From Gracilariopsis chorda (Eukaryota; Rhodophyta; Florideophyceae; Gracilariales; Gracilariaceae): a stretch of 64,000 nt of DNA. The stretch lies in contig NBIV01000172.1 in the NCBI GenBank assembly GCA_003194525.1, positions 122,956-186,955 on the forward strand, in the 5' to 3' direction. Positions 1 to 11,046 of the stretch are shown here, in pieces (position 1 is the first letter of the stretch; every line of letters begins with the position of its first letter). Made by a program: the position numbers and the translations under genes. A model generated the notes under the pieces. It searched no databases, was not told the DNA's origin, and saw only the letters and a program-made list of their open reading frames with translations.

Positions 1-519
1 GGAAACACTAGTCGACGAGGAAGTAGCCAATGCTTTCCATGTAGCGCCGGGTATTACGCCGATCGCATCGGATCTGACTCTTGTAAACGCTGCCCGTCTG
101 GAACTTTCGGAACATTCATGGGGGCGATTTCGGTGCGCGCATGCAAGAAATGTCCGCGAGGTTGGTATAGTCAAGGATCTGGTTCTACAGCGTGTACGAA
201 GTGCGGGGCTGGTTATTATTCCGATAAGGTGGGATCGAGTTCCTGTAAGAGATGTGAAGCTGGTACTTTCAGTCGCGCCGCCGTTGCTACGTCAAGCGCG
301 GCGTGCAAACCGTGCCCTAAGGGAACATACAGCCTGTCGGCTTCGATTAGCTGCTCCAGATGTTGGGCAGGTAGTTTTGCTGCGACTCCGCTTTCTCAAA
401 GCTGTACGAGGTGCTCCTCCGGTACTTTTGGAACGATCGTCGGTGCAAAGTTTCACGGCGTTTGTCGGCGATGCCCGTTTGGGAAGAAGAGTTGGAGTGG
501 CTCCACGTATTGCTATTGA
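1..519 (+). CDS. Cys-rich GCC2/GCC3-type repeat protein, C-terminal part
   Basis: The frame is open from base 1 to the TGA at 517-519, so this is the 3' end of a gene starting outside the window. About 172 residues are visible. They consist of tandem units with spacing like C-x2-C-x2-G-x-Y/F followed by a second CxxC, for example CKKCPRGWYS, CTKCGAGYYS, CKRCEAGTFS and CKPCPKGTYS. This is the pattern of GCC2/GCC3 (ephrin-receptor-like, TNFR-like) repeats, which are disulphide-rich extracellular modules in many algae and protists. The role is probably extracellular or cell-surface; the ligand is unknown. No transmembrane segment or enzymatic domain lies in the visible part. The final residues (SGSTYCY) may be the natural end. 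It looks intact, unlike most of the window. The class call is fairly secure; the function is not. Confidence 0.7.
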   Translation, partial: GNTSRRGSSQCFPCSAGYYADRIGSDSCKRCPSGTFGTFMGAISVRACKKCPRGWYSQGSGSTACTKCGAGYYSDKVGSSSCKRCEAGTFSRAAVATSSAACKPCPKGTYSLSASISCSRCWAGSFAATPLSQSCTRCSSGTFGTIVGAKFHGVCRRCPFGKKSWSGSTYCY

Positions 520-1029
520 AGAAGATGGCTATCTGGATGAAGAGTGGGGTGCAAAAAAGGAAATGAGGGCCACGCCTAAGCTTTAACCTTGTTATCAGGC
601 ACCGTCGTCATTGCCAAGACAGCCCAGTAGCATGGCATCAGACTAGCTTGTCAGATGCGAATTAGACATTACTTGTACGTTTAATACTAACGGTCATGTA
701 GCTTAGCAAAGCCACTGACCAAGGGGCGCGTAGTTTAGCACAGCTGCGTACTTAAGCGCCCAAATAAAGGCAAGACTCTGATGAACGAGCAGTTCATCAG
801 AAGCTATTGTGCTGTCCTCTTTTGTTGCGCTACGCTACGCTGTGAGTTGTTACAACCTTTTTCTAAATGAAGAACAGTTGTTAGGTTTAGAAAGTGACGA
901 TGTAGTAAATAACATATGTGATGTTACTGTGACTGGCCGTGAAGGCAGTGGGCTTGTTCCTGCTGTTACGAGGTTTCGATTGTACGAATAACGTGATCAT
1001 CAACTCGGGCTAGAAGCATAAGGCATCAA
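520..1029. other. intergenic, no gene recognised
   Basis: Short open frames occur (for example 809-991 plus) but none has recognisable motifs. I see no repeat structure here. Confidence 0.5.
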
Positions 1030-2240
1030 AGAGTTCTGGCGTTGAGACAGGCCTCATGCCCGAGAGCACGTGATCCGCGACAGAACAAGACAGCGCCCAC
1101 ACGCCCATGCGAACCCATCTGCACATCGACCCCCCCCCCTCAGCGTTAAAAGGCAAAATCAACACGCATACCACGCCCTACCCGCGCAGCGCGCGCGCCA
1201 CAGCGGCACGTGCATCTACACCTCGCTGCCAAATCCGAACAGGTAGAACCGCACCACCTCGCCCCATCGCCCGCGCAGGACGCCCGCATGCCCCGTACAC
1301 CACCCGCCAGTGCTATGCCTAGCATTGCTCTCGCGCCAATCCTCATAGTCACGCACACCCTCCACAGCCTCCATCACCTGCGCGCCCCTTCCTCCCTCCG
1401 CGCACAAACTGTCGCAAACACTCCATCAACAATGGCGATTCGTCCTCCCGAAAGACGTTCGTCGTTAGCGCAACGGCCCGTTTCGTCCTGATCGTCAGAC
1501 GCCTACGCACATACAGTCCACCAGTCCGTGAAACAGCCACAACGCCCACCAAACCCGCCGCCGTGTGCGCAACCGCGTCCACAGAAGAGTAGTACACATA
1601 CGGCACCGCACTTTTCCCGGAGCCGCCTACCCTACAACACGCAGAACATGAACCGTCTCCCCGCCCGACGCCAACGCCTCCCGGCCCCCTTCAAGCTCCA
1701 ACCCCGAGAAATGTATGTTCTCCACGAGCTGCACGGATTGCGAAAGTGATCCCGCACAACTTCGCCTGCCCTACGACCCCCGAAAACTGCTTGTCTGCAC
1801 CCCCGCGCTTGCGCTGAACGAAGCGCCCACCCGTATACGCGGGACACATCACCTTCAAGGAGCGTGACCCGGGCCATAGCTCGCCCGCTTTCGTGAACCC
1901 CAGCTCATGTTGGCCGAACCCCTCGCCGTTGCAACCGTCGTGACCCAGCGGTGCGTAGTCCCCCTCAACTTCCTCCGCGGCTATGAAGTGTGTCACGTTC
2001 GCAATCGCCGTTGCTGGCGCTGCCGTCGCTTGCGCCGCCCTCTCACTCGCTTCGCGCGCCTTGTACAATGCGCGCACTCCCGCGATCACGTGGTCACGTT
2101 GCATCGTACAGTAACTCTCTTGCTTGCACACTCGCGCTGCTAGACGCCCCAGCAAGGGACCACGCCCGTAGCTGTGCTTTGCCTTCCTGTACATCTGCAA
2201 CACCTCGCAGCCGACCACAAGTGTGTCCAAGTCAACTTCG
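1030..2240 (-). pseudogene. multicopper oxidase (hephaestin/ceruloplasmin type), decayed
   Basis: Minus-strand frames, read in order with several frame changes, follow the layout of hephaestin-like multicopper oxidases. They are: a start of the first cupredoxin domain (VTHFIAAEEVEGDYAPLG, about 1,980-1,930, then KVMCPAYTGGRF); a YYSSVDAVAHTAAGLVG block where the family has YHSHVDEVADTxxGLVG (about 1,600-1,540); VALTTNVFREDESPLL; GEVVRFYLFGFGSEV followed by a stop where the family has an acidic residue; and finally SCSVADHVLSGM at 1,052-1,102, where the family has HCHVADHxxxGM. Copper-binding His residues are therefore replaced by Ser in at least two blocks. Such enzymes oxidise Fe(II) in high-affinity iron uptake, but this copy cannot be a working oxidase. 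Base composition is C-rich on plus and rich in CpG, unlike the AT-richer flanks. Family confidence is good because five blocks are collinear. Confidence 0.68.
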
Positions 2241-2286
2241 TACCCCCATCATAATCATAAGAGTATACCAAGGGTCATTTAATATA

Positions 2287-2501
2287 AGGCCCTTTCTATA
2301 TCTGGACATGGACATGCGTTTTTGGCACTGCACCAGGAAAAGAATTAAAAATAATTCATGTTTACTAAGCGAAAAATTAAAAACAAATCTGACAGAAGGA
2401 TTTCGAAGTGTCTCTTCCGTGGGGTCGCTGAAACGCAACCCCAAAATCGTGGAAGATGGATTAGATAGATTTTTGTCCATTTCCATATGTAGAAAGGGCC
2501 T
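2287..2501. mobile_element. 215-bp MITE-like element with 28-bp terminal inverted repeats
   Basis: The left end AGGCCCTTTCTATATCTGG (2287 onward) is matched by the reverse complement of the right end (2501 backward), with about 25 of 28 positions identical. Both ends are flanked by TA (2285-2286 and 2502-2503), the target duplicated by Tc1/mariner-type transposases. There is no coding capacity. It is probably a non-autonomous DNA element. Its termini do not resemble those of the Tc1-type element at 42,766, so that transposase is not an obvious partner. Confidence 0.75.
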
Positions 2502-2503
2502 TA

Positions 2504-2537
2504 GGCCCTTTCTACATATGGAAGTGGACAAAGAAAC
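2504..2537. repeat. second, outward copy of the MITE terminal repeat
   Basis: Immediately after the TA at 2502-2503, GGCCCTTTCTACATATGG begins again and runs away from the first element. Together with the first element's right end it makes a near-perfect hairpin centred on 2502. It may be the end of a second, otherwise deleted copy inserted at the same TA. I could not find its partner terminus nearby. Confidence 0.6.
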
Positions 2538-2583
2538 AAAAAATATGTAATTATGCAATTGCATCTCCGGGAAATCCATTCCC

Positions 2584-2806
2584 TGTTACAACACAACAGT
2601 AGTGCTGTTTTCTAATAAGAAATAATAAGCAAATTACATGTTTGCATGCTCCAAATGTTGGACGTTACTGTTAGCGCTGCACAAGAGCGGAGCCGAGAAT
2701 ATTTATTATTGTCTGTCTGTGTGTCTCTGTCTTTTTTGTGTTCCTTGTTCATTCTGCAACCGAGGGCAGTGAAGCAAACCTACTTATATGCTTCTCGGTT
2801 GTAACA
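2584..2806. repeat. candidate solo LTR (223 bp)
   Basis: The segment starts TGTTACAAC and ends GTTGTAACA, a perfect 9-bp terminal inverted repeat with canonical TG...CA ends. It contains an internal CAACCGAG...CTCGGTTG pair and a TCTG/TGTG-rich stretch. No convincing 5-bp target duplication is present: GAAAT follows the end and occurs before it, but 8 bases too far upstream. It could instead be a small terminal-inverted-repeat element. Confidence 0.4.
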
Positions 2807-4077
2807 GAAATCTTACACGTGGCAAGTAGCTGGAGGGTTACTTTCCATGCTACCCAATAAAATACGGAATAGCAATGACATTGCTAACTTATGTCATTGC
2901 TGTCATACACACGTGTATTACACGTATCAGTTACCCTGTTGGGGAGGGATACCGTTTTTAACTTGTTCTAAATCTTTTAGTAGAAATTGTTTTAATAAAT
3001 TCGGTCGTTACCAGCCCCCTGATATGCTCCGCCTTCGTGGTCTCGTATGCAGTGAACAGGAACAGCGAGCCAGTCAATTCTTTACCCTAAGCCGAGGGTA
3101 TCGATAAGCTCTCTCTCTATTTTACACTGGTATTTCCATGGAAGAATATTTACTGAAGCAGAGCGGTCGAAATGGATCCCAAAAACAGTTTGGAGCCAGT
3201 GTGAGCACCAAATAAGCGGAATAGCTGCCTGGCGCCACCTTCGTGCTCGAAGTTGGCTCTGACAAGCTTCGATCCGCTCTACTCCACTGGAACTCTGTAC
3301 GACTGTTTTATTCCCACTCCGCCCACCCTTAGGCGACAGCTACGCCTTTGTAAGGCGCGCTGGCCCCAGATTGCAGGTGCAGTCTGAGGAGAACGTAGTG
3401 GTACTACGTTCATAGCCGTTATCCCGAAATAAAGGATCTGACCTTGCTCGCAACGCGTCACCAATAAATGCACTAGCTTAATTGATAAACCTTCGTAGCG
3501 CAGAGCGTTTTAAAGCAAAGTAGCGCTCTGTAGTGCCTCTAGCGAAGAAAACCAGCACTCGTCCAGGCCATGTTCGGATGATATGTCGGTAAGCCGTATT
3601 ATAACCGCGCTGTTCGTGAAAGTTGCAAGGACGACTCTCCCGCACTGCTCTCTCATGTGCGTTTCGTTTCTCTCCCAAACCCCACCTGTGGCGCCTTTTC
3701 ACATGCCCATTTATTTGCGGCGACAACATTGCGCAGTTAACACACTTCTACACTTCTTTTGACAGCTGTTGCTGAACTTGCTTTGATTAAATGTATGTTC
3801 TTCAACTGGTTTCATGGCGGTTCTTACCCCTTAAATTGTAAATGTGATGGTTGTGGTGCGATACCCGCATCGAAAACAGCGTAAAGACATATTAGCATAC
3901 GACTCTCAGCAGAGTGATACCATAAAGATAAGGGATGAGCACAACAACAACGCGCGTTCGCATGATACGCACCTACTGGTCTTTGGATTCACATTCAATC
4001 ACCTTTTCGATACCGTGGGTAGACCATATTATGTTCCACCCACGGTATCGAAACGTGCCTCGGTAGAGTTACACCCT
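2807..4077. other. no recognisable gene; two strong hairpins
   Basis: Short ORFs on both strands carry no known motif. Two inverted repeats stand out. At 3391-3411 there is a 9-bp perfect stem with a 3-base loop (GAACGTAGT/ACTACGTTC). At 4005-4053 there is a 16-bp perfect stem with a 17-base loop (TTTCGATACCGTGGGT and its complement), just before dispersed repeat R1. Confidence 0.55.
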
Positions 4078-4680
4078 TGACCCGGGAGGTCGTTAAACTC
4101 GCCCAAGCAACCGGTCAGCTTGCCAGTTGCCCTCGCGGACCTGGGTGAATAGTCTTGAAAAGTCACCCGCGTAACTGCACGTACGCAGTCGGTCACGGGC
4201 CCGCTACCGGAAGAAGATCCAGCCGCTGTTTCCCTGAATTTTTCCCTCGAAGGAAGAGCTCCAAAGGAGCCTCTGGACCGGGGTTTTTTCCAGGGTTTTC
4301 TCGGAGGATCTACACTTGGATCAGACGCCGCAGCAGGTTACGCGCCGGTTCTTACCCCCGATCTTGCCGCTGAAATGAGGATTGGGCGGAAAGGATGTCG
4401 TCAATGGTTTCTTGGCGGCCAACGTGGTACATGCGAATCGCCTTGTCGTGGTGTGCCCCTTACCCGAGGACCTCTAGAGGTTGAATGAAATGGTGGAATG
4501 AAGAAGGCAACAGTCCTCGGAAACGAAACGATTCTGCGGTTGAACACGCCTAGACACCTAATGCATTCTTAGTATAGTAGTAACCCAGTGTGTGTAGCAC
4601 GACTCCGGGTTGTAGCTAATAGCTATCGTACGAAGAACGCGTTATAGGTTGTAGGGGTCCTTAGCAAACCCCCGGGCTAA
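4078..4680 (+). repeat. dispersed non-coding repeat R1
   Basis: This segment shares a collinear series of blocks with 10,199-11,040. They are: CCCGGGAxGTCGTTxAACTCGCCCA at the start; GACCTGGGTG; a CGGAAGATC-like block; TTTCCCTGAATTTT; then GTxGTGGTGTGCCCCTTA followed by a CCTCTAG block; and TACGAAGAA near the end. No ORF is conserved between the copies. The end (CCCCCGGGCTAACA) is weakly complementary to the start, so terminal inverted repeats are possible but not shown. It is probably a non-autonomous mobile element of unknown class. Confidence 0.6.
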
Positions 4681-6047
4681 CATAGAATTGATGTTACTCG
4701 TTCGTAAACAGAGAGAGAGAGAGTTACACCCCTAAAGCTTTTCAAAGATGATCGAGTATGCGTTCTGTACAACCAGAGTTTTTCCTCAAATCTGCGTTTC
4801 AACATATGCTGTATACCAATAAAAAGCCGCCAAGCTGATGAGGAGGCAAACGTTGCAAAATGAATCCATTCCCTCAGATTGGCGCACCCAAGCTCCCTGA
4901 CACACGATTGGGAATCTGATAGCATGAGATGCTCCTGTGTTGCATGTTGTAACACAGAAGACAGCCTACAAGCTTCATTCACCATCACTTTGTTACATAT
5001 GTGCAAATATAGAAGTGGCAAGCTAGCATATTCCTTGTATTCAAATCTCATGTCAAAAGTGTGGATGGAGCTATGCTAGCTACCAGTTGGAACGTGGAAT
5101 ACAGTCCCCTCGTTCCAACTGGAGGCAGCAAATTAATGACCTCCCTGATCTGCCCTCCCCGCAAGGTCGGAGGAGCTGAAAAAGGGAGTGAAACCCAAAC
5201 CCCCCCTGCTACAAAACGGTACCAAAGGTAAGGGGTTAACTGCTACCTATCAAATCGGACACGTCGATCGGTGCTAACAATCTGGCCCTCCTGGTTGTAG
5301 TCACCAAAGAGCTACAGCCTAGTAAATTATGAGTCTTCTGGACAAGCAATTTCTCTAGACGGTAAGCTCAAATATCTAAGGGCAAAGTCATGTACTTCTT
5401 CCACCTTCCAAAGTCATCACGTGAGATCAGGTTTCTGCACCCATGGTCTTCCACATTAGTCATGGTAGACTATGGAGAAAGTCGGGCGGAGAAGGAGACT
5501 AATCAATCGAACCACAACGAACAAATATTTCTTTATACACGTTTTCGCTCTCGCAATCCCGATGGCAGAGCGAAACTACCTGCATGAGTATCTCACACAA
5601 TACGTGGCTTGTTGAGAATCTTGAGCTTTGTTAACGATATCGAGATTCAGTTGATCTCAGTTGATCTCGATAACGTTAGCATTGATCTCAATCTCGTGAA
5701 CCAAACTCACGATTCTCAACCTACAAGGGTTTACACCTTCTGAGAACTGATTTTCCTACGGTACAGAATCACGGTAGTTTGATGGACATAAAGCTTGAGC
5801 GGGCATTCAACGTCAACAGAAGTCCCTCTTGATGTGCATTCAAGTCAGTCCCAAAAATCGAGAACCATAACCGACTTAATCACGCTTCTGAAGTTGGACC
5901 ACAATGGTTCGATTTACTAGTTAGTACATCCGCTTGGAGTTATTACTAGTGGAGAAACCTCTAACGTATATAGATCCCAGCCTAGGGCCTTCTTATTGCG
6001 CAGGGACAAGGATGTTCACGCAACATGGATCAGGAACCGGATGATGG
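4681..6047. other. no recognisable gene; nested inverted repeats
   Basis: A (GA)n tract lies near 4,711. A minus-strand frame at 4,677-5,051 has no known motif. Inverted repeats are a 12-bp perfect stem at 5083-5094/5111-5122 (CCAGTTGGAACG) and a nested pair at 5611-5720. In the nested pair the outer arms are GTTGAGAATC/GATTCTCAAC and the inner arms are near TAACGATATCGAGAT and its imperfect complement. The latter looks like a small foldback element. Confidence 0.5.
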
Positions 6048-6245
6048 ATACTGTAAGATAGTGAAGACTGGAGTAGACTGGTACTGAACGTCTTTACCAG
6101 AACCAGGACCGACACACTTTCAATGACTGGAACCAACGAGAGCTTCATTCTAACTGTGAGCTCTCTACTTATACTGAGTGGTCGTCTACTTGAGTCATAA
6201 AGTGGGCGCAGCACTGAACGGGTGTTACTCTATTACAGATACCAT
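6048..6245. repeat. diverged repeat F-left, upstream of the SecA-like gene
   Basis: About 200 bp match 27,567-27,770 in the same orientation. Shared blocks include TGTAAGATAGTGAAG, CTTTACCAGAACCA, GAGCTCTCTACTT, GTGGTCGTC and a final CTCTAxxACA-like end. Divergence is considerable. On the reverse strand the right end would start TGTxxTAGAGTA, so an old LTR fragment is one possibility. Confidence 0.6.
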
Positions 6246-8440
6246 GAGTATGGGTCGAAGGACCTGGATGCTGTAGTCGAAACTATTCGTGACTCCTCTC
6301 ATGCTGCTGTCGTATCTGCAGCACTCGTATTGGATGACCAGCAAAGCGCTTTAGAGACGTTCGAAACCTCTCAAAGGCTGCTCAAGCAAGCGCTACAAGA
6401 TGAGCTCTCGGAGAGAGCATTGGAGCGTTGAAGCCGGAGAAAAGTCGAATATTGTCACTTGTGTTCGTGGTTGAGGATGCTCCACTTGTTCTCGACGACA
6501 AAGGACTTCCGTTGTTAAGACCGAGTAGCGGGGAGATTCCGCCACTAGTTATCGCGGTCGCAAGGAAGCTGATTGACACAGCAAAGAGTGAAGCCCAAGA
6601 GGAGAAAAAGCGCATCGGCCTGTCGAAGTTCTTATTTAACGACGTCTTTGGAGTCGAGGCTGAGGGGCAGATCGTTTCTTTGCAGAAGTTGGCCATGTTG
6701 TCCTCATCAGTCTATACGAAAATACAGGACGAAAATCGCAAAGCCGTTGAACTGTTTCAAGCTGCCACAGATTCTAGCTAGTGAAATGTCTCGCTAGTCG
6801 ACCGGAACTCCTGGTCAAAATGCTGGAGGAAGTGGAGGAGCACAGCACGCCAGACAACGAAAGAGGGAGAAGGACAAAAACATAATTGTGGAGGAAGAGT
6901 ATCAACGCCAGAAGAACCAGAAAGTACAGAAAATTCGACATGAAGAGAAGTTCGACAAAGTCAGAAGCGAATATAGTGCTCAAGAAGAAGCGCAACAGCG
7001 ACAAGTGGACGTATTATCACAGCAGCTTATTATCGTGAATGATCAGACGACCGAAGCGCAGAAGAACCTGAATCGAGTGAGAGAGTGCGACGAACAGCTC
7101 ACGACTGAGAGTGAAGATATCCAGCAACAGCTGCAAGTAGTAGACTATGTTATTTTGAAAACCGTGGACCAAGTGGTTGAAAGTGACAAAATGGCTATCA
7201 GTCAGATGATCTCTAGCATGGAACAAACAGAGACCATTTCGAACCTCTAATAGGAGCTACAAAATATCGTGATCGATAACAAGTATTCAGCAAGAGCTGT
7301 ATCAAAACTGCACACTGTAGCAATTGGCATTCAGTCGCTGCAGCAGGCGAAGCAAATGGAGATACAGAAAGAAAAGGATAAACTAAGCCAGCAGATTGAG
7401 GAGTTAACATCACAGCTACTTCAAAGTGAGCAATCAAAAGGTCAGCTAGCAAACCTGAACACAGTGTCAACATTGGATGATCTGCTGAAGCGCACTCAAC
7501 AACTACAACAAGACCAGATTTCTGAGCAACAGCAAAAGCAGAAATCGGTTCAAGTGGAAGCAGACCCCGAGGACGATACAGCAGATCATTTGATTGGCAG
7601 TTCTATCCTTCTTTCCATCCGCGAAACTTTTGCAAGAGGCGAGGATACACAGAATGTGTGGCAATCCTTGACAACATCCGCATCTACGAAGGCAGTTGAA
7701 GTTGTACTGGGCGCTCTCCCCAGTGTTCCAGAAAACAAAAGAGCATTGACGATTGAGCTCCTTCAATTCCTGGTGCGGTACGCTATCTTCAAAGGGCAGT
7801 TAAACATCCTGGATGACATGGCCCCTTTCTCTAATAAATCTGAAGCGCACCTTGTCGTTTTAGAGAAACTCCAATCCATTGATGCAGACATTCGTGATGA
7901 TCGTTGGTTTATAGGTAGCCTCATAGGCGCAACGTTAATGATAACTTCCGCGGACAACATCACCGTTGACCAGGCCTCGCTGACGTCCAGGTATGAACAC
8001 GTCGAAGGGGTTCCAGTCCTCAGCGCATTGAAAAAACTGGAGCGAGGGGCTGCGAAGCTGGTGAACGAGCTCTCGAGTCTCGGTGTGAATCTTCAACATA
8101 TTTCTCAATTTCTTGCAGAACACAAGAAAACAATTGTAGAAGCCCAAATGTTATTGAGGCAAGGACATCTCTCAATTCTTCAAGGCAAGCCAATGAAGCT
8201 AATTGACAAGCTTTGTCGGATAACTCTCATTTTCTTCAGACGAACCGATGACTTTTTGGCGGTGCACAAGATTGCTGGCGTTGGGTGTTGCAAAAACAGT
8301 CAACTCACTCCTAGAATCCATTGGTGTGATGGTGCTCGAAAATGCTCTTAATAGGAAGCGGAATAATCGGGGTGAGGGGGATACACCCGACTCTTCCTGA
8401 ACAATGCGGCTACCGCTAGAACTCACATGAGTAATGGTGA
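6222..8440 (+). pseudogene. SecA-like giant gene: N-terminal coiled-coil region
   Basis: The visible start is ambiguous: reading begins just after repeat F-left at a GTG-type codon, and no clear ATG context is present. Segments run 6222-6431, 6428-6781, 6798-7250 and 7269-8351. The 6798-8351 frame is continuous apart from a TAA TAG pair at 7248-7253, and another TAA TAG pair follows at 8349-8354. A Gly/Ser-rich stretch (about 6,800-6,850) leads into Glu/Gln/Lys-rich heptad-like sequence (EEEYQRQKNQKVQKIRHEEK, then QQLQVV). This predicts a long coiled coil continuing to about 7,560. A helical globular stretch follows (LLSIRETFARGEDTQNV, DDMAPFSNKSEAHLVVLEK). No catalytic motif is visible. Function inferred from position only: oligomerisation or partner binding. 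Confidence 0.6.
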
Positions 8441-8463
8441 CGGCAGTGAGGCTCTAAAAGGCC

Positions 8464-10198
8464 ATGCGGAACACAGACGCTCCGCTACAGAAGCCGACTG
8501 TATATGGGCCACAGGATTTAAAAGCGTTGTCAAATCTTTTGAGCAGTGTAGCTCTCAATTCTTCACCAGCTGACGTGGCAAACAGGATGTCCGCTGTATC
8601 AAGGGCCCTTTCGACAGGCATTGCTGCATGCACGGATTCGGAGCTAATGCAAGTTCTCTCAATGATAAGAGACATCAGCTTTTCAAAGGCCGACGCTGCA
8701 GAAAAGCTTGCTGCAGTTTCCGGTCCGATGCCAGCGTGTGCCACTATTGCTAGTTACAGGCTGGCTTTTTGCTGAGTCGCGGTGATGAAGATGCACGAAG
8801 AATTCTGTTCAAGGCGATAGCATCGCGATTGTCGATCCCAATTCTTTCTGCAAATCGGCGCATTTCTCGAGTTCTCGCCTTCCTCTCCTTTGTAAGAAGC
8901 AATTTGTGGGTATTTACTACTGCTCCTGAAACAGTTCATTGGTCAGTACTACTATCAATGATGAACTCAAGCGAAATATCCTACCCGGAAAGGAGCGATG
9001 AAAACTCAGAATTTCTTCGTTCGGTATTCGGTCAAGACAGTCATGAATTTGGAACAGAAGTGGCTGCCTTTAATATTTACTATCTTCGTCCAGAATATAG
9101 TGAAGTGGAAGGCGTTTCCCAAACGAAGAGATCAATAAGGCTCAAGTCATGCATCGAAAAAGTTTTGGTAACAAATCGTAATCAATGTACCCTGGTTTAG
9201 TATCTTCGTCCCTTGGCTTTAGCGACTCGAAGTTTGCTTGTAGAAGGTACAGCAAGGGCTGCTTTCGAAAACGATTTCCCGACGACAATGCAAAGTATAC
9301 GCGATGAAGTGGGGAAGGGTTTCGTGGATTTGAACAGATCTGAGGACATTACCGTTCAGATAGCAAACGTTGTGTCATCTGTTGTTCAAGATTTACCATC
9401 CATACTCTTCAATCTCTTTGGAGCCATGGCATATCCAGCACTCAAGACGGGGTCTTACTGACGCTTGCGATTATTCTATCAAAGAGAGAAAGCGTGAAAG
9501 AATTGAGCTAACAGTTCGAAAGAATTGTGTTTCGGTGGGAACAGTGGCCAGCTTCTGCTACTTTGGAAAAACCTCTCATGATTCCTCAACCTTGCTCGGG
9601 GTTCTAAGGAACAAAAAGATGCAATAAGGCATGGTTATAACGAAGCTGCAAAGAATGGATGCGATGCGGCGTATAACAATATGCTCGTCAACGCGTTTGT
9701 TGAAGCTCGACACAGCAACATGACGTTTGATGGAGCCAGGTCTTTGGTGTTGGAAGACTTTCGTAGTGCTGCACAGAGAGACAAAAAGGCAGATGAGAAC
9801 CTTAATCGACTTCTTGATGATGTATCACCAGTGCGTCGATATGTCGTCATGGATGACACCGACTCTGGTGATAAGAGTGTACAGTTTTCCACCTTCAACA
9901 AGATCATTCATGAGATGGTTCGGAAGCTTGAAGAGGTCATCTATGCGGCTTCATCTAGCAGTAAGCCGTTTAGCACACTAAGCCAAGTTTTCGATGAACA
10001 GATGGACGTATTGTTTGGCTCTGTGAATGGCAACGATTTTCACATCTCCACTACTTCCAGAACTGTGCAGATGCGCCTAGAGAAAACTATCCGGCGAGTT
10101 CGAAGGTCACCTTCATTTGAGAATCTTGGCGGGTTTTCCTCAGTGCTCTCTCATCTGTACCATGGAACGAAATGGACGGAGATTAACAACACAAACCG
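8464..10198 (+). pseudogene. SecA-like giant gene: helical middle region 1
   Basis: Pieces at 8464-8775, 8769-9200, 9213-9461, 9470-9627 and 9681-10,198 are all plus-strand with coding-like composition. They are separated by frame changes or stops. The sequence is rich in Leu, Ser and Ala helices (for example LKALSNLLSSVALNS and LSMIRDISFSKADAAEKL) with no catalytic motif. The reading is cut at about 10,198 where repeat R2 begins. The resemblance to a repeat-type helical scaffold is only an impression. I include it in the gene because strand, composition and mutation type match the flanking pieces. Confidence 0.5.
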
Positions 10199-11040
10199 AC
10201 CCGGGATGTCGTTGAACTCGCCCAGGCGATCGGCGGACTGATCGCCTTCTTTGACCCGGTATGTCTCTAAAAGCGACCAGGTAGTAGGCAGACCGACGGC
10301 TTTAAGGGACCTGGGTGGCACTGTCCAGAAAAGGCCCCCGCTAAGCTGTGCGAGACGGTAGGCACGACGCACGCGCTTCCCGGAAGATCTTGCCAGCTTT
10401 TCCCTGAATTTTCCAGGAAGGGTCAGGAGTTTCCTACGGAAACTGAGGCGGCAGTGTTATTTCACGCAGCATCTCAGCATCGCGTGGATAATGGAAGAAA
10501 ACAGGCCCGCACGTACAAGGATCTGAATGGTTTTACACGGTTTTTACGGAACTTGCGCCAGGATTGTAGAAAAGCACGTGTGTTAGGTCGGTTCAACTAC
10601 CCGAAATCGCCAAGGGTAAAGAAGAAAGGGTGAGTAGAAAGTCGTTAGTGCTTCTAGACGACGAACATGAGGCACATTGGAATCCGCCTCGTTGTGGTGT
10701 GCCCCTTAGCTGACGTCCTCTAGTGGAAAGAGAAGGAATAGAAGAGAAAAGAATGGAAAAGGCGAGCCGCGTCAGCAGGAAATGGATACGATCTCGGGTC
10801 TTTCCGTAGAAGCTTGGTGCTGCTCTTTTCATGTTCCGAAATAGTAGCTAGTGAGCGCAACACGGCTGCTGCAAGGTGAGAGCAAGCAGCAGTCATCGGC
10901 TATATTCCAGGCACATGAATAGAGATTGATACTACGGGGCAGAGAAAATCCTTCTTTCCGAGGAGCTTTAGGTACTTAGAGTTTAGCATACTATACGAAG
11001 AAAAGCTCCCCTGTAAAGTTAGATTCTACCACAATGCCGT
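10199..11040 (+). repeat. dispersed non-coding repeat R2 inserted in the SecA-like gene
   Basis: Collinear with R1 (4,078-4,680) in the same orientation. It shares the CCCGGGAxGTCGTT start, GACCTGGGTG, TTTTCCCTGAATTTT and GTGGTGTGCCCCTTA blocks and a TACGAAGAA end block. It splits the coding reading: AACAACACAAACCG lies before it and AACAACAACAACAC after it, which may hide a target duplication in a low-complexity site. Borders are approximate. Confidence 0.6.
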
Positions 11041-11046
11041 AATCAG

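Noticed and set aside
640..780. tRNA gene suggested by TAGCTTAGCAAAG-like words
   Set aside because: No cloverleaf or T-loop GGTTCRANYCC could be formed.
1691..2230. A separate intact 179-codon minus-strand gene
   Set aside because: Its end continues in other frames into further multicopper oxidase blocks, so it is the first part of that pseudogene.
2584..2806. Firm call of a solo LTR
   Set aside because: Good TG...CA inverted ends but no target duplication, so it is kept only as a candidate.
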